Shown: positions 1 to 10,618 of the stretch, one piece after another | Numbering within the stretch: position 1 is the stretch's first letter | Layout of the letters: the number at the start of each line of letters is the position of its first letter | DNA from: Pneumocystis sp. 'macacae' | Taxonomy: Eukaryota; Ascomycota; Pneumocystomycetes; Pneumocystales; Pneumocystaceae | NCBI GenBank assembly: GCA_018127085.1 | Contig: CM030735.1 | Span: forward strand, 1-64,000 | Length of the DNA stretch: 64,000 nucleotides | Reading direction: 5' to 3' | Program-made: the position numbers and the translations under genes | The notes under the pieces: model-generated | The model's database searches: none | What the model was told of the DNA's origin: nothing | Seen by the model: only the letters and a program-made list of their open reading frames with translations

Positions 1-600
1 GCGCCGTCACGTGACATCCCGCCCCCACCCCCCCCTAAGCAGCGCGCAGACCCCCCCAAGACTGCAGCTGAAAGTGCGTCGGGGTCCGCGCGTTTCCTTT
101 TTATCCTCTGGGAATCCAACGTAAGTCTTCTTCTGCGGGGAGGCGCCCACCCACCCTCCCCCCCGCTCCCGCCAATTTATGTCCCCCGCCCCCCGCACAC
201 CCTCGGGTGTCCCGAGCACCTCCTCGCCCTTTCCCGCCCCCACCCCGGCCCCACCCCGACCCTAATGTTTAAGCAATTCCCGCACCCTAGCCCCACCCTC
301 GTGCTTTGCGCCCGCCGCTCCCTCCCCGTCTCCCGTTGATTCTGACCTCTTGTTTTGCATGCTCTTTGCTGTATTTCGCCGCATCCTCCTCTACTGCATG
401 TCCACCCTGCCTTCCAAGCAATTGCCTCACCCTGGCCCCACCCTCGTCTTTTGTGCTCGCTGCTCCGCCCTGCCTCTGCGCTTCAATCTAACGTCTCGTG
501 TTGCGCGCTCTCTCCTGTATTCTTGTCTCCCCTTCTCCCGCTGCCTCCGCCTGCGCCCTTCTTCACGTCTAAGTAATTGCCTCAGACCCATCCTCTTTGC
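1..600. other. GC-rich subtelomeric segment without genes
   Basis: This stretch is rich in C runs on the plus strand, unlike the T-rich DNA that follows. It carries one palindromic E-box (GTCACGTGAC, 6-15), the same motif found in both spacers between MSG genes. A single CCCTAA-like string near 260 is not a telomere array. Open frames exist on both strands but have low-complexity composition and no recognisable domain. I see no gene. Confidence 0.6.
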
Positions 601-1112
601 ACGCAACACGCTTTCTACTCATAGTGTCTTTTCAATTTTAATGTAATCTTCGTGTTTATTTCTTTTTTCTTTGTGTTTTTATTTTTTATCTATTACCTTC
701 TGCTCTACTTAGCAATTCTTGCCCATCTACGCGTCACTCTTGGTTTACAAGAAATTCTTTTTATTTTTTATTCTCCTCTAACTCCAATTTAAACCCACTC
801 CTAAACGCAATTCAATCTAACATTCACTTCTACTTTCTATTTTTTATACTTCTTGTTTTATTCTTCATCTTATCTTCACTTCCATCAACTCCTCCTCGCC
901 TCCACCCCCTTTACACGCAATGCCCTCTTTAGTCACACTGCCTCTCCAGTTTCAATCTAACATTCGCCTTTGCTTCTTATTTTTTGGTGTTTTTATTTTT
1001 TACCCACCACCACCCTCTACTTAGCAATTTTTACTTTTCGTTTACTCTTAGTTTACAAGAAATTCTTTTTATTTTTTACTCCCCTCTAACTCTAATCTAA
1101 ACCCACTTTTAA

Positions 1113-1330
1113 ATGCAATTCAATGTAATCTTCGTGTTTGCTTCTTTTTTCTTTTGTTTTTTGTTTTTTATTCACCACCATCCTCTACTTATTTATTCCT
1201 GCTCACGCATCACTTATTCTTCATTCACGAAAATTCTTTTTACCCACTTATTTTTAAAACTAATTCAATTCTACTCTCAACTCAATCTAACTTTTACTTC
1301 TACTTTTTTTTTCTTTGTGTTTTTATTTTT
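1113..1330. repeat. Near-identical direct repeat, copy A
   Basis: This segment is matched by a second copy about 660 bp downstream. Bases about 1142-1299 and 1802-1959 appear identical by eye, although the surrounding units have diverged. The 660 bp offset is four 165 bp units, which suggests a recent unequal exchange or gene conversion within the array. Confidence 0.75.
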
Positions 1331-1772
1331 TCTTCACCACCCCCTTCTCTACTCAGTTATTCTTGCTCACTCATCACTTATTCTTCATTCACGAAAAATA
1401 CTTTATTTTTTACTCCCCTCTAACTCTAATCTAAACCCACTTTTAAATGCAATTCAATGTAATCTTCGTGTCTACCTTTTATTTTTTATATTTCTTGTTT
1501 TATTCACCACCACCCTCTATTTAGCAATTCTTACTTTTCGTTTACTCTTGGTTTACAAGAAATTCTTTTTATTTTTTACTTCTCTCTAACTCTAATCTAA
1601 ATCTACTTTTAAATGCAATTCAATCTACTCTTCGTGTCTGCTTTTTATTTTTTGGTGTTTTTATTTTTTATTCACTACCACCCTCTCACTTATTCTTGCT
1701 CACTCGTCACTCTTCATTCACGAAAAATACTTTATTCTTTATTCCCCCCAAGTCTAATCTAAATCTACTTTT

Positions 1773-1990
1773 AAACGCAATTCAATGTAATCTTTGTGTT
1801 TGCTTCTTTTTTCTTTTGTTTTTTGTTTTTTATTCACCACCATCCTCTACTTATTTATTCCTGCTCACGCATCACTTATTCTTCATTCACGAAAATTCTT
1901 TTTACCCACTTATTTTTAAAACTAATTCAATTCTACTCTCAACTCAATCTAACTTTTACTTTTGCTTCTTTTTTCTTTCTGTTTTTATTT
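1773..1990. repeat. Near-identical direct repeat, copy B
   Basis: Second copy of the segment at 1113-1330, offset by about 660 bp. It differs at the left edge (one substitution near 1791) and diverges again after about 1960. Confidence 0.75.
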
Positions 1991-2759
1991 TTTATTCACC
2001 ACCATCCTCTCTACTCATTCTTGCTCACTCGTTACTTATTCTTCATTCACGAAAAATACTTTATTCTTTATTCTTCTTTAACTCTAATCTAAACTTACTT
2101 TTAAACTCGTTTTAATCTAACTTTTACTTCTGCTTCTTATCTCTTTTGTTTTTTATTTTTTGTTCACCACCTCTTGTTTTACTCATTTCTACTCATTCGT
2201 CACTTATTCTTTATTCACGAAAAATACATTATTTTTTACTCCCCTCCAGGTCTAATCTAAACCCACTTTTAAATGCAATTCAATCTAATCTTCGTGTTTG
2301 TTCTTTATTTTTTGGTGTTTTTATTTTTTATTCACCACCACCCTCTCATTTATTTTTGTTCACTCATTACTTATTCTTCATTTACAAAAAATACTTTATT
2401 TTTTACTCCCCTCCAATTCTAATCTAAACCCACTTTTAAACTTATTTAAATCTAATTTTTGCATCTCCTCTTTATTTTTTATGGTTTCTGTTTTTTATCT
2501 ACCTTGTCTACACCTTCCAACTTTCCTATTCTTCATTTACAAAAAAATTCTTTTTATTCTTTACTTCTTAAATACAACCTAAATCTGACACAAATCTAAA
2601 TCTAATCTAACATCCACTTCTACTTTTTATCTTTTTATATTTTACTCTTTACTCACCTACTACCTCCAACTCTGCTTAACTCTTGGTTTTTGGTTTACAA
2701 AAAAATTCTTTTTACTCTACTCTCAAAACTAGTCTAATTCTAAGCTAAATCTAACTTCT

Positions 2760-5700
2760 ACTTCTACTTTTGTACTCTTGTTTTTTACCCCATCACTTCT
2801 TATCTCCACTACCACCCACCTCACCTTATCTGTACACCGTGCACACCCACCTCTGCTCTTATGTTGCGTGCACACTCACTTATACCCCTCTCCTACCCCT
2901 CCCCACCCTCCTACCTCATCCCACCTCCCCCACCTCACTGCTTCGTGCACACTCTCATCTGCACCGTACACATTTTTTTCACACCCGACCCCCCCTTCCT
3001 CACCCTACCTCTATCTTTGTGTCTCGTGCACACTCCCACCTCGTTACTTCGTGCACACGCTCACTCACTACCTCGTACACATCTTCTGCCCTCCTGCCTC
3101 ATCTCTCACTTTGTTCCTGTTCACTCTTCATTTATAAAAAATTTTTTATTTTATTCTTCCTTTCTTTAAATCTATCCAAATTCTACTTCAATACTTAGAT
3201 CTACTTCTTATCTCTTCTGTTTTTTATTTTTTATCCACCACCTCCTTCATTCATTTATTCTTGCTTAGTTGCGTGTCACTTGTTCTTAATTTACAAAATT
3301 CCTTTTACCCACTTATTTTTAAATCTAATCTTATTCCACCCTCAATTCCAATCTAACTTTTACTTCTGCTTTTTATTTTTTATATTTTTGCCCTTCAGTC
3401 ATTATTTACTCCATCTCTTAATTCCTACCCAATTCTTGATTTACAAAAAATATTTTTTATTTTTCATTTCTTCTTAAATCTAATCTAAATCTACTTCTAA
3501 ACTCATTCCAGTCTAACACTCAGTTCTACTTCTTTTCTCTTTCATTTTTACCTTTCATTCACTACCTCTAACTCTGCTTAACTCTTGATTTTTGGTTTAC
3601 AAAAAAATTTATTCTCTCTCTCATAAATAATTCAATTCTAACCTAATGCTAATCTAACTCTGCCTCTACTTCTTTTATTTTCTTACTCTGTTCTTCACTT
3701 CTTATCTCTACTTCCACCACCCACCCCACCTCCTCTGATCTGAGCATACTGCACACCCTACCTTATCAACACCGCGCACACGCACTTGTACCCCCACTTC
3801 TCCCCCCCTCCTACCCCTCCTCCTCTACCTCCCCCTACTAGCTGCTTCGTGCACACCACCTCATCTACTCGGTACACATTTTTTTCACACCCGACCTCCC
3901 CCACCCTACCTCGGTGCCTCGTGTACACCTCCTACCTCACTACCTCTTGCACACCTCATACCTCGTTACTTTTGGTGCACACTCACTCGCTACCTCGTGC
4001 ACACCACCTTATCTTTACCTCTCAGTAGCTCTTGCCTACTCATTCCTAATCTATTCGAAAAAATATTTTATTTTTCATCACTCCTTAAATCCAATACAAT
4101 TCTATCCTCAATTTCAATCTAATCTTCACCTCTACTCCTTATCTCCTCTGCTTCTTGTTTTCTTATCCACCTTATCTTCACCTCTTGGCAATTCTTACTC
4201 AATTTTTCATTTACAAAAAAATTCTTTTTACCCTTCATTTTTCTTTAACTCTAACTCAAATCCAAGTCTAATCTAATACCTACTTCTACTTTTTTTCTCT
4301 TTCATTTTTGCCTTTTACTTACCACCTCTGCTCTGCTTATCAACTCTTACTTTTGATTTAAAAAAAAAATTATTTTTTCTCCCCTTAAAACTAGTCTAAT
4401 TCTAAGCTAAATCTAACGTCTACTTCTACTTCTTTTGTTTTTTACTCTGTTCTTCACTTCTTATCTCTATCTCCACCACCCACCCCACCTCACCTTATCT
4501 ACAACACCGAACACCCTACCTTTCCGCACCGCGCACACGCACTTGTACCCCCACTTCTCCCCCTCTCCTCCCCCTCCTCACCTCCCTACCTCCCACTAAC
4601 TGCTTGGTGCACACTCTCATTTGCACCGTACACATTTTTTTCACACCCGACCTCCCCCACCTGAGCCCACCTCGGTGCCTCGTGCACACCTCATATCTCA
4701 GTGCTTGGTGCACACCCCTTCGTTACATGGTGTAGACCCTCTCTTACTCCCCACCTTGTTCTTGTTCACATTTGCTTTACAAGAAAAAAGCTTTTTACTC
4801 TGTTCTTTCCCTTTCTAAATCTAATCCAATTCTAAACTCAGTTCAATCTAAAACTCCTACTTCTTATCTTTTGTATTTTTACTCTTCACTCACCATCTCT
4901 TATCATCATTTAAACAATTCTTACCCAGTTTTTGATCTGTAAGAAAAAAATCTTTTATTCTTTACTTCCATTTAAATCCAATCTAAATCCGCCTCTAACC
5001 TCAATATAACCTAACATTTAAACTCACTTCTCTTATACTTTTATCTTTCATTCACTACCTCTAACTCTGCTTAATTCTTGATTTTTGGTTTACAAAAAAA
5101 TTTATTCTTTCTCTCAAAAATAATTCAATTCTAACCTAATCTAATTCTACTTCTACTTCTACTTCTTCTATCTTGTTACTCTTCTACTCTCCACCTCTAC
5201 TCTTACCTCCTCCACCCTCTCTTCGTATTGCACACCCTGCCTTATCAGCACCACGCACACGCACTTGTACCCCCTCCTCACCTCTCCCTTACCTCCCCTA
5301 CCTCCTCCTAGTCATTACTTGGTGCACCCCTTCTTCCCACCCTATTTCTACCGCACACCTCCTTTCCTACCTCACCCCCTACCTCCTCTTACCTGGTGCA
5401 CACCTCATACCTCGTTACTTTTGGTACACACACTCACTCGCTGCTTCGTGCACACCACCTTATCTTTACCTCTCACTAACTCCTGTCCACTCATTTTTGA
5501 TCTGCTCGTGAAAACATTTTATTTTCATCACCCCTTGAATCCAATTCACTTCTAAACATAATTCAATCTAATCTTCACCTCTACTTCTTATCTCCTCTGC
5601 TTCTTGCTTTATCTACCACACCTTATCTTTACTTTTGTCAACTCTTAGCCAATTCTTGACTTAAAAAATTATTTTTATTTTTCATTTCTCTTTAATTCTA

Positions 5701-7150
5701 GCCTAAATCCAAGTCTAATCTAATACTCATTCACTTCCACTTTTTTTCTCTTTCATTTTTACCCTTCACCCACCACTTCTACTCTGCTTATCAACTCTTA
5801 CTTTTGACTTACAAAAAAATTTATTCTCTCTCTCAGAAATAATTCAATTCTAATCTAATGCTAATCTAACTTCTACTTTATTTCTACCTTTACTTCTTTT
5901 GTTTTTTACTCTGTTCTTCTTCATCTCACTACCTCCACTACCACCCACCCCCCTCCTCTTATCTATACACCGCGCACACCCACCCCTGCTCTTAATGTTG
6001 CGTGCACACGCACTTCTACCCCCTCCCCACCTCTCCCTTCCCCTACCTCCCTCCCCCACCTCATTGTTTGCTGCACACACCTCCTTTCCCACCCTATCTC
6101 TGCCGTACACCTCCCCTACCTCCTCCCTCCCCACCCCCCTCATTGCTTCGTGCACACCTCATACCTTGTTGCTTGGTGCACACCTACCTCGCTACTTGGT
6201 GCACACCTCCACCTTATCTTTACCTCTCAGTAGCTCCTGTACACTCACATTTATTTTTCATTTACAAAAAACATTTTATTTTTTCCTCTTTTAAATCTAC
6301 CCAAATTCTACTTTAATGCTTAGATTTACTTCTTATCTTCTGTGCTTCCTGTTTTTTATCCATTATCTTCTGCTTTACTTATTTCTAGTCATTCGTCACT
6401 CTTGGTTTGCAAAAAATACTTTATTTTTTACTCTCCTCCAACTCCAATCTAAACCCACTTCTAAACACAATCCAATCTGATTTTTGCTTTTAATTATCTC
6501 GTATTTTATCTTTACCCACTATCGTCTCATTTCCACCTCATTCTTCTACTTTTGATCTGAAAAAAATTTTTATCCTATTCTTCCCCTTTCTGAATCTAGT
6601 CTAATTCTACGCTTAATTTCAACCTAATCTCTGCTCCTAGTTTTTATCTTGTATTTTTTCCCTTTACTCGTTATCTACTCCACCTCATCAATTCTCTTGT
6701 ACTTTTGATCTGCTCGAAAAAACTTTTTGTTCTTTATTTCTTAAATACGAGTTAATTCTAGCCTAAATCTGAGTCTAACACTCACTCACTCCCACATCTA
6801 CTTCTTATTTCTTTTATTTTCACCCTTCACCCACCACTCCAACTCTGCTTACCAATTCTTGCTTTTGGTTTACAAGGAAATTCTATTCTTTTTCTTCTCA
6901 AAACTAATCTAAGTCTGATCTGCACTTAATTCTACTTCTACTTCTTTTGTTTTCTTTTTATACTCCTCTACTCTTCACCTCTTGATCACCCTGCTTTATC
7001 TGCACACTGCACACCCTACCTTATCAGCACCGTGCACATCTTTCATGACGTCCCCTCTCACCTCTACCTACTTCGTGCACACTCTCGCCTCGCTGCCTGG
7101 TGCACACCTCTCCCCGCCTTGTTCCTGTTCACCCTTGACATGCAGGAAAA
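2760..7150. repeat. Higher-order subtelomeric repeat with GTGCACAC-rich blocks, period about 735 bp
   Basis: Blocks of about 300 bp rich in CGTGCACAC, GGTGCACAC, CACCTC and TACCTC lie near 2820-3120, 3720-4030, 4460-4790, 5180-5500, 5930-6250 and 6970-7140. Four consecutive blocks start about 730-740 bp apart; the outer two are farther away. Shared strings include CGCGCACACGCACTTGTACC (near 3774 and 4532) and CACATTTTTTTCACACCCGA (near 2960, 3876 and 4631). Between blocks lie T-rich stretches with CTAATCTAA and TTTACAAAAAAATT motifs like the array upstream. No protein-coding signal is convincing; repeated RAH/VHT peptides in translation simply reflect the DNA repeat. Confidence 0.7.
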
Positions 7151-7250
7151 AACCGTTTATTCCATTCTTTCCGCCTCCAAATCTCGTCGAAATCGACGCA
7201 TTATTCCTTGATCTGCCCCCCTCTCAATTCTTGTGCAGACCTTCGCTCAT

Positions 7251-7430
7251 TCGTTTTACCCCACACTTACCCCACATTTCCCCACACAAATTCTGCCTTT
7301 TCGGTGGGGCGTTTCCGTTTTCGGCCACAAATGCGGGGTAGCCGCCCCCCTCCCCGCTGCTTGCGCTTACCCCACACAAATTTTATTTTTTGCGGGGTAA
7401 ATGCGGGGTAAATGCGGGGTAGTTCCGGAC
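7251..7430. repeat. Cluster of TTACCCC / GGGGTAA motifs in both orientations
   Basis: TTACCCCACA-type motifs on the plus strand (about 7257-7290 and 7368-7380) face GCGGGGTAAAT-type motifs (about 7331-7340 and three direct copies at 7395-7422). Together they form inverted repeats able to pair. The same GGGGTAA motif occurs upstream of each MSG gene, so this cluster may be the equivalent element, rearranged, on the telomeric side of the last MSG gene. Its function is unknown. Confidence 0.65.
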
Positions 7431-7586
7431 TAATTTCGGGCAAACACGCGCGTCCCAGACGCGTCCAAAACACGCCCACACGCATCTAAAGCGCATCCAA
7501 CGCGCACACGGCATACTGTGAGGCAGGAATACACTGTGTGCGGAGGCTGGCGTGCACACTACGAGGTGCGGGGAGAGCGTCCCGGT

Positions 7587-7685
7587 AAAATGCACTTATT
7601 ATTCCCTAAATATACATGCCCGTCCCAAACCATATTTACCCATTTCTAAATCATAACCGAAATCATCATCCCCAACAACACCCCC
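7587..7685 (-). repeat. Conserved 3' flank of MSG gene 1
   Basis: The block beginning AATGCACTT, with CTAAATATACATGCC, CCCAAACCAT and AAATCATAACCGAAAT, spans the stop codon and immediate downstream DNA. Closely related blocks lie at the ends of the other two MSG genes (about 10900 and 14303). It probably carries 3' UTR or polyadenylation signals, and shared flanks also offer homology for recombination. Confidence 0.7.
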
Positions 7686-10618
7686 TTCACGCCCCACCCG
7701 CGCATCCTCAGCCCCCCACTCGGCTTCACCTCGCCAGCCTCCTCGCCCTCTGTCGTACATTTTGTAGGCCTGCATTTTCTTGTCGACGTCAGCGTCACCG
7801 TCGATGTCGTCGTCGACGTGGATGTGGATGTGCTTGTGTGTGTCGATGTCTTCGTAATCCATGTATCTGTTGTCCGGATCGACGTGCATTTCTCTGCGTC
7901 TCCTGTCTTTTCTCCTCCTGGCCCGACTGTCTCTTTTATCGTTATTGTTATATTCTTTGTCTCTATCTGCACTTTGTGCTCCGTCACCTCCAACGGTTTC
8001 AATCCATTGCATTTGCTTTCTATTGTGTTGCATGCATCTTTGCACTTATCACACTCTTCTTTAAACCCACACCCCTTCAGTAGATCTTGACACTCCTCCT
8101 TCAACTCTACATACAAACTCAACGCCTGCGATACCAAATCAAATGCCTTTATTTCGTCTTCTGTTATTTTTGCTGCTAGATTTCTTCTTACAAGTCTAAA
8201 CTGTGCTGCATTTTTTGCCACATCAGGTTTGGCTGCTGCTTCTTTATTTCCTAAACCGTTTGTTGCCTTTGTTGTAACTAAAACAAGGTTTGCTGTTTTC
8301 AATGCATCTTGTGCCTTATTTTTAATATTTTCATATTCATCTGCTTTCTCTTTCAACTCCTCACTAGCCTTTGTGAGTTTCCTTTCCAGCACAGGACACT
8401 GCTTCTTCACTTGATTTATCAATTTTTCACAAAGTTTATCCCTAACATCTTTTTTTCCAGTGCTATCAGTGCACAAAGTCTCAAGCCCATTTTTTGCATT
8501 TTCCCATTCAGTGCAATATCTGTCGAGTTCTTCTTTACATTTCTGCTGTGTTTTCAAGTTTCCCTTTAACTTATCAAGCAGTTTCACTTCCAATTCTTCT
8601 CTCTCAATGAATGATTTGCATTCCTCCTTTAATTTTTCGCAATTGTGGTTGCCATTGGTCGTTAGATTCTTGCAACTATACATGAATTTGCTACAGAACG
8701 GCATCCAATTGCTGCATGTTTCTTCTTTTTTGTCCTCTTTCTTCACCTCTTCTACAACTTTACTCTTTTCCATGCGCTCACCCAGCACGGCGCACTTCGC
8801 ACCCACATTTTGTGTGAGGTACGTGCAGGTGGCGTTCGGCGCGACACACCCAAGCGCGTACCGCGTCCTCCCCCGTCTCCCCCACCCACTGCATCGCCCT
8901 CTCAGTGTTTCTACGCACGACTCAAACTTATCCAGGTCACTGACCTTCTCCTGCAAGAAGACCTCCTCCAGCTGCTCCGCAACGCCCAGCCTTGCGCAGT
9001 GGTGCCTCAGCGTCCGGCAGGGCCACTCAATTTCCCTCGAGTCTTGCCCCAAGTCTTCGCACTTCTTCAATAAATCCGTGCAGTGCTGCCTCGTTGGGAG
9101 ATCCCGGTTCTCGTTCAAGTGGTCTTGCAACAAGTCTGTCTTTATACGCAAATCTTCTAACAGCACACCGATTGTATCTGTTGGTTGCATACACAGCACG
9201 AACAGTTCTTTACTTATGCTTTTCAGCTCTTTACATGCTTCCATCAGCTCCTTTGGAAACTTTTCAGATAATTTCCCGGTTTTATCATTAAACTTCCCTC
9301 GTAGTGCATCTCGCAACGCTTCTTTTGCTAATGCATCAAGTCCTCTTTTGTAGCACGCTGCTTTAACATTTCTGCACTGCTTTTCAAAAAATTGACCATA
9401 GTAAAGACAATTAGATTGTAATACTGTGCATTCATATTCATTAAAGACTTCTGGTAAGTTGCTCCACGCCATAATACTATCTTCAAATTGCCTACCATTA
9501 AATTTTGCAGTTAGAGTTCTTTTTTTTTCTTTAAATTCTGTATCATATTTATTACATTCATCCTCATGTTTAGTACTATTGTTACACAATTCTTCTAGAC
9601 TTTCTGCAAGATGTTTAATAGAGCCGCAGTTAGTTTTGAGTACATTCTTGCATTCATCTTTATTAAATTCTTTTTTTCCTGATAACAATACTAACAAATC
9701 AACAAGATCACCTTCTAATGCTCTTTCAATTACAACACCCTGTGCTGCCGCTTTCTGGTAAAGTTCCTCCAATCCTACTTTTTCCATCACGGTAGGCTCC
9801 GGCCGTGTAGGATCAAAATGTGAGCCTGGTGGCAGATAAACAATTTTTTCTTCTTTGCATTTTTTTCTCAATTCATTGCAGTTCGGTTTATCATTTTCAC
9901 AGTTTCCCCCGTAAAAGTGGCATTCCTTAAGCAATGAATGCCCGTCTTCTTTCCATTTATCTTTAGTTAATGCCTCATCTATCTTCGTCTTCAAAGAACC
10001 ACATTTTTTTTTTGCTGCATCTGCTAAATGTTGACATGTAGTGCTCGTATCAATGCATTTCTTGAGTAATTCGTCACTTCCCTGAAACAACACTTTGCAA
10101 ACATCGTTAATCTTCTTTTTACACTCATTCACATCTTTAAGATCACCGTTAAGCGCCCTCAAAAGAACTTCCTCTGCCACCTCATCACGCTTCTTCTGGT
10201 AACACTTATTTCTTAAGTCATTACACTTCTCTTTAAGCTTTTCAGGACATGCTGCTTCCAAAAACAAGCATTCTTTTTCATTCTCTTTACAGTCTGTATC
10301 TTCCAATTCTGAAATAGCTTTTCCAGCTGCTGTTTTAAGTTTGTTTTCAAATGAAGTGCATTTTTTTTCAACATTAGTTTTCAGTCCTGTACATTTTGTT
10401 TCACCGTCATTCTTACAAATTTCTTGTAATTTTGAATGGGTACTAAAATCCTTGTCCATTTTTTTCAATTCTTCACAGTATCCTTTTAGTGTTCCTTTGC
10501 ATTTTTGCTCATCTAGATCTTTTTTCAAAATCAATGCCAAAACAAGCTCCTCTTCAATCTCATCCTTCTGTGCTACTTGTGCCCGCCTCTTGACCGCCCG
10601 CGCCGCCCCCCGCGCCAA
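7646..10618 (-). CDS. Major surface glycoprotein (MSG), classical type, copy 1, without start codon
   Basis: This encodes about 990 residues of a Pneumocystis major surface glycoprotein, the abundant antigenically variable coat protein of the fungus. The frame is rich in Cys, Lys and Glu, with recurring paired-cysteine blocks such as ECLFLEAACPEKLKEKC and CYKRGLDALA. Near the C-terminus come a Ser/Thr-rich stretch (about residues 917-946, repeated TST) and a short hydrophobic tail ending ISVMI, as for a GPI-anchored protein. The frame opens at a junction-like element encoding ARAVKRR. The codon at its 5' end is TTG, and an in-frame stop lies upstream with no ATG between. Known MSG donors lack their own start and promoter and are expressed after recombination behind the upstream conserved sequence; I infer that this copy is silent here. 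No internal stop or frameshift is visible. It is the most telomere-proximal of the three copies. Confidence 0.93.
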   Translation of the reverse strand: MARGAARAVKRRAQVAQKDEIEEELVLALILKKDLDEQKCKGTLKGYCEELKKMDKDFSTHSKLQEICKNDGETKCTGLKTNVEKKCTSFENKLKTAAGKAISELEDTDCKENEKECLFLEAACPEKLKEKCNDLRNKCYQKKRDEVAEEVLLRALNGDLKDVNECKKKINDVCKVLFQGSDELLKKCIDTSTTCQHLADAAKKKCGSLKTKIDEALTKDKWKEDGHSLLKECHFYGGNCENDKPNCNELRKKCKEEKIVYLPPGSHFDPTRPEPTVMEKVGLEELYQKAAAQGVVIERALEGDLVDLLVLLSGKKEFNKDECKNVLKTNCGSIKHLAESLEELCNNSTKHEDECNKYDTEFKEKKRTLTAKFNGRQFEDSIMAWSNLPEVFNEYECTVLQSNCLYYGQFFEKQCRNVKAACYKRGLDALAKEALRDALRGKFNDKTGKLSEKFPKELMEACKELKSISKELFVLCMQPTDTIGVLLEDLRIKTDLLQDHLNENRDLPTRQHCTDLLKKCEDLGQDSREIEWPCRTLRHHCARLGVAEQLEEVFLQEKVSDLDKFESCVETLRGRCSGWGRRGRTRYALGCVAPNATCTYLTQNVGAKCAVLGERMEKSKVVEEVKKEDKKEETCSNWMPFCSKFMYSCKNLTTNGNHNCEKLKEECKSFIEREELEVKLLDKLKGNLKTQQKCKEELDRYCTEWENAKNGLETLCTDSTGKKDVRDKLCEKLINQVKKQCPVLERKLTKASEELKEKADEYENIKNKAQDALKTANLVLVTTKATNGLGNKEAAAKPDVAKNAAQFRLVRRNLAAKITEDEIKAFDLVSQALSLYVELKEECQDLLKGCGFKEECDKCKDACNTIESKCNGLKPLEVTEHKVQIETKNITITIKETVGPGGEKTGDAEKCTSIRTTDTWITKTSTHTSTSTSTSTTTSTVTLTSTRKCRPTKCTTEGEEAGEVKPSGGLRMRGWGVKGVLLGMMISVMI
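10581..10603 (-). promoter_or_regulatory. CRJE-like recombination junction element, MSG copy 1
   Basis: On the minus strand this 23 bp GC-rich element begins GCGCGGGCGGTCAAG and encodes ARAVKRR. It resembles the conserved recombination junction element at the start of classical MSG genes, whose known peptide is of the ARAVKRQ type. In the family it is the site where a donor gene is joined to the expression-site leader. The match is from memory of the family, not from a search. Confidence 0.75.

Larger units (their letters stand above)
600..2760. repeat. Pyrimidine-rich imperfect tandem repeat, unit about 165 bp
   Basis: The plus strand is almost all C and T with A runs. A recurring block (CTCTAATCTAAACCCACTTT and close variants) is followed by TGCAATTCAATCTAA, a T-rich stretch, ATTCACCACCACCCTCT, and a TTCATTCACGAAAA or TTTACAAGAAATTC segment. 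The block recurs near 777, 1090, 1424, 1589, 1756, 2087, 2249 and 2417. The last seven spacings are about 165 bp or twice that. Units differ by substitutions and small indels. The many open frames here arise from the stop-poor pyrimidine strand and have no protein-like composition. Confidence 0.75.

Noticed and set aside
255..300. CCCTAA-like strings suggesting telomere repeats
   Set aside because: Only isolated single matches in C-rich DNA; no tandem array, so the window does not reach a telomere.
600..7150. CRISPR-like array
   Set aside because: Repeats are long, diverged, low-complexity and in a eukaryotic subtelomere; there are no short identical repeats with unique spacers.
7251..7430. 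Canonical G-quadruplex
   Set aside because: Only three GGGG runs lie close together; a fourth is too far for a standard motif.
306..7485. Many open frames of 60-158 codons in the subtelomeric repeat region
   Set aside because: They come from a stop-poor pyrimidine-rich strand, overlap each other in several frames, repeat with the DNA repeat, and have Leu/Ser/Pro/His-skewed composition without domains.
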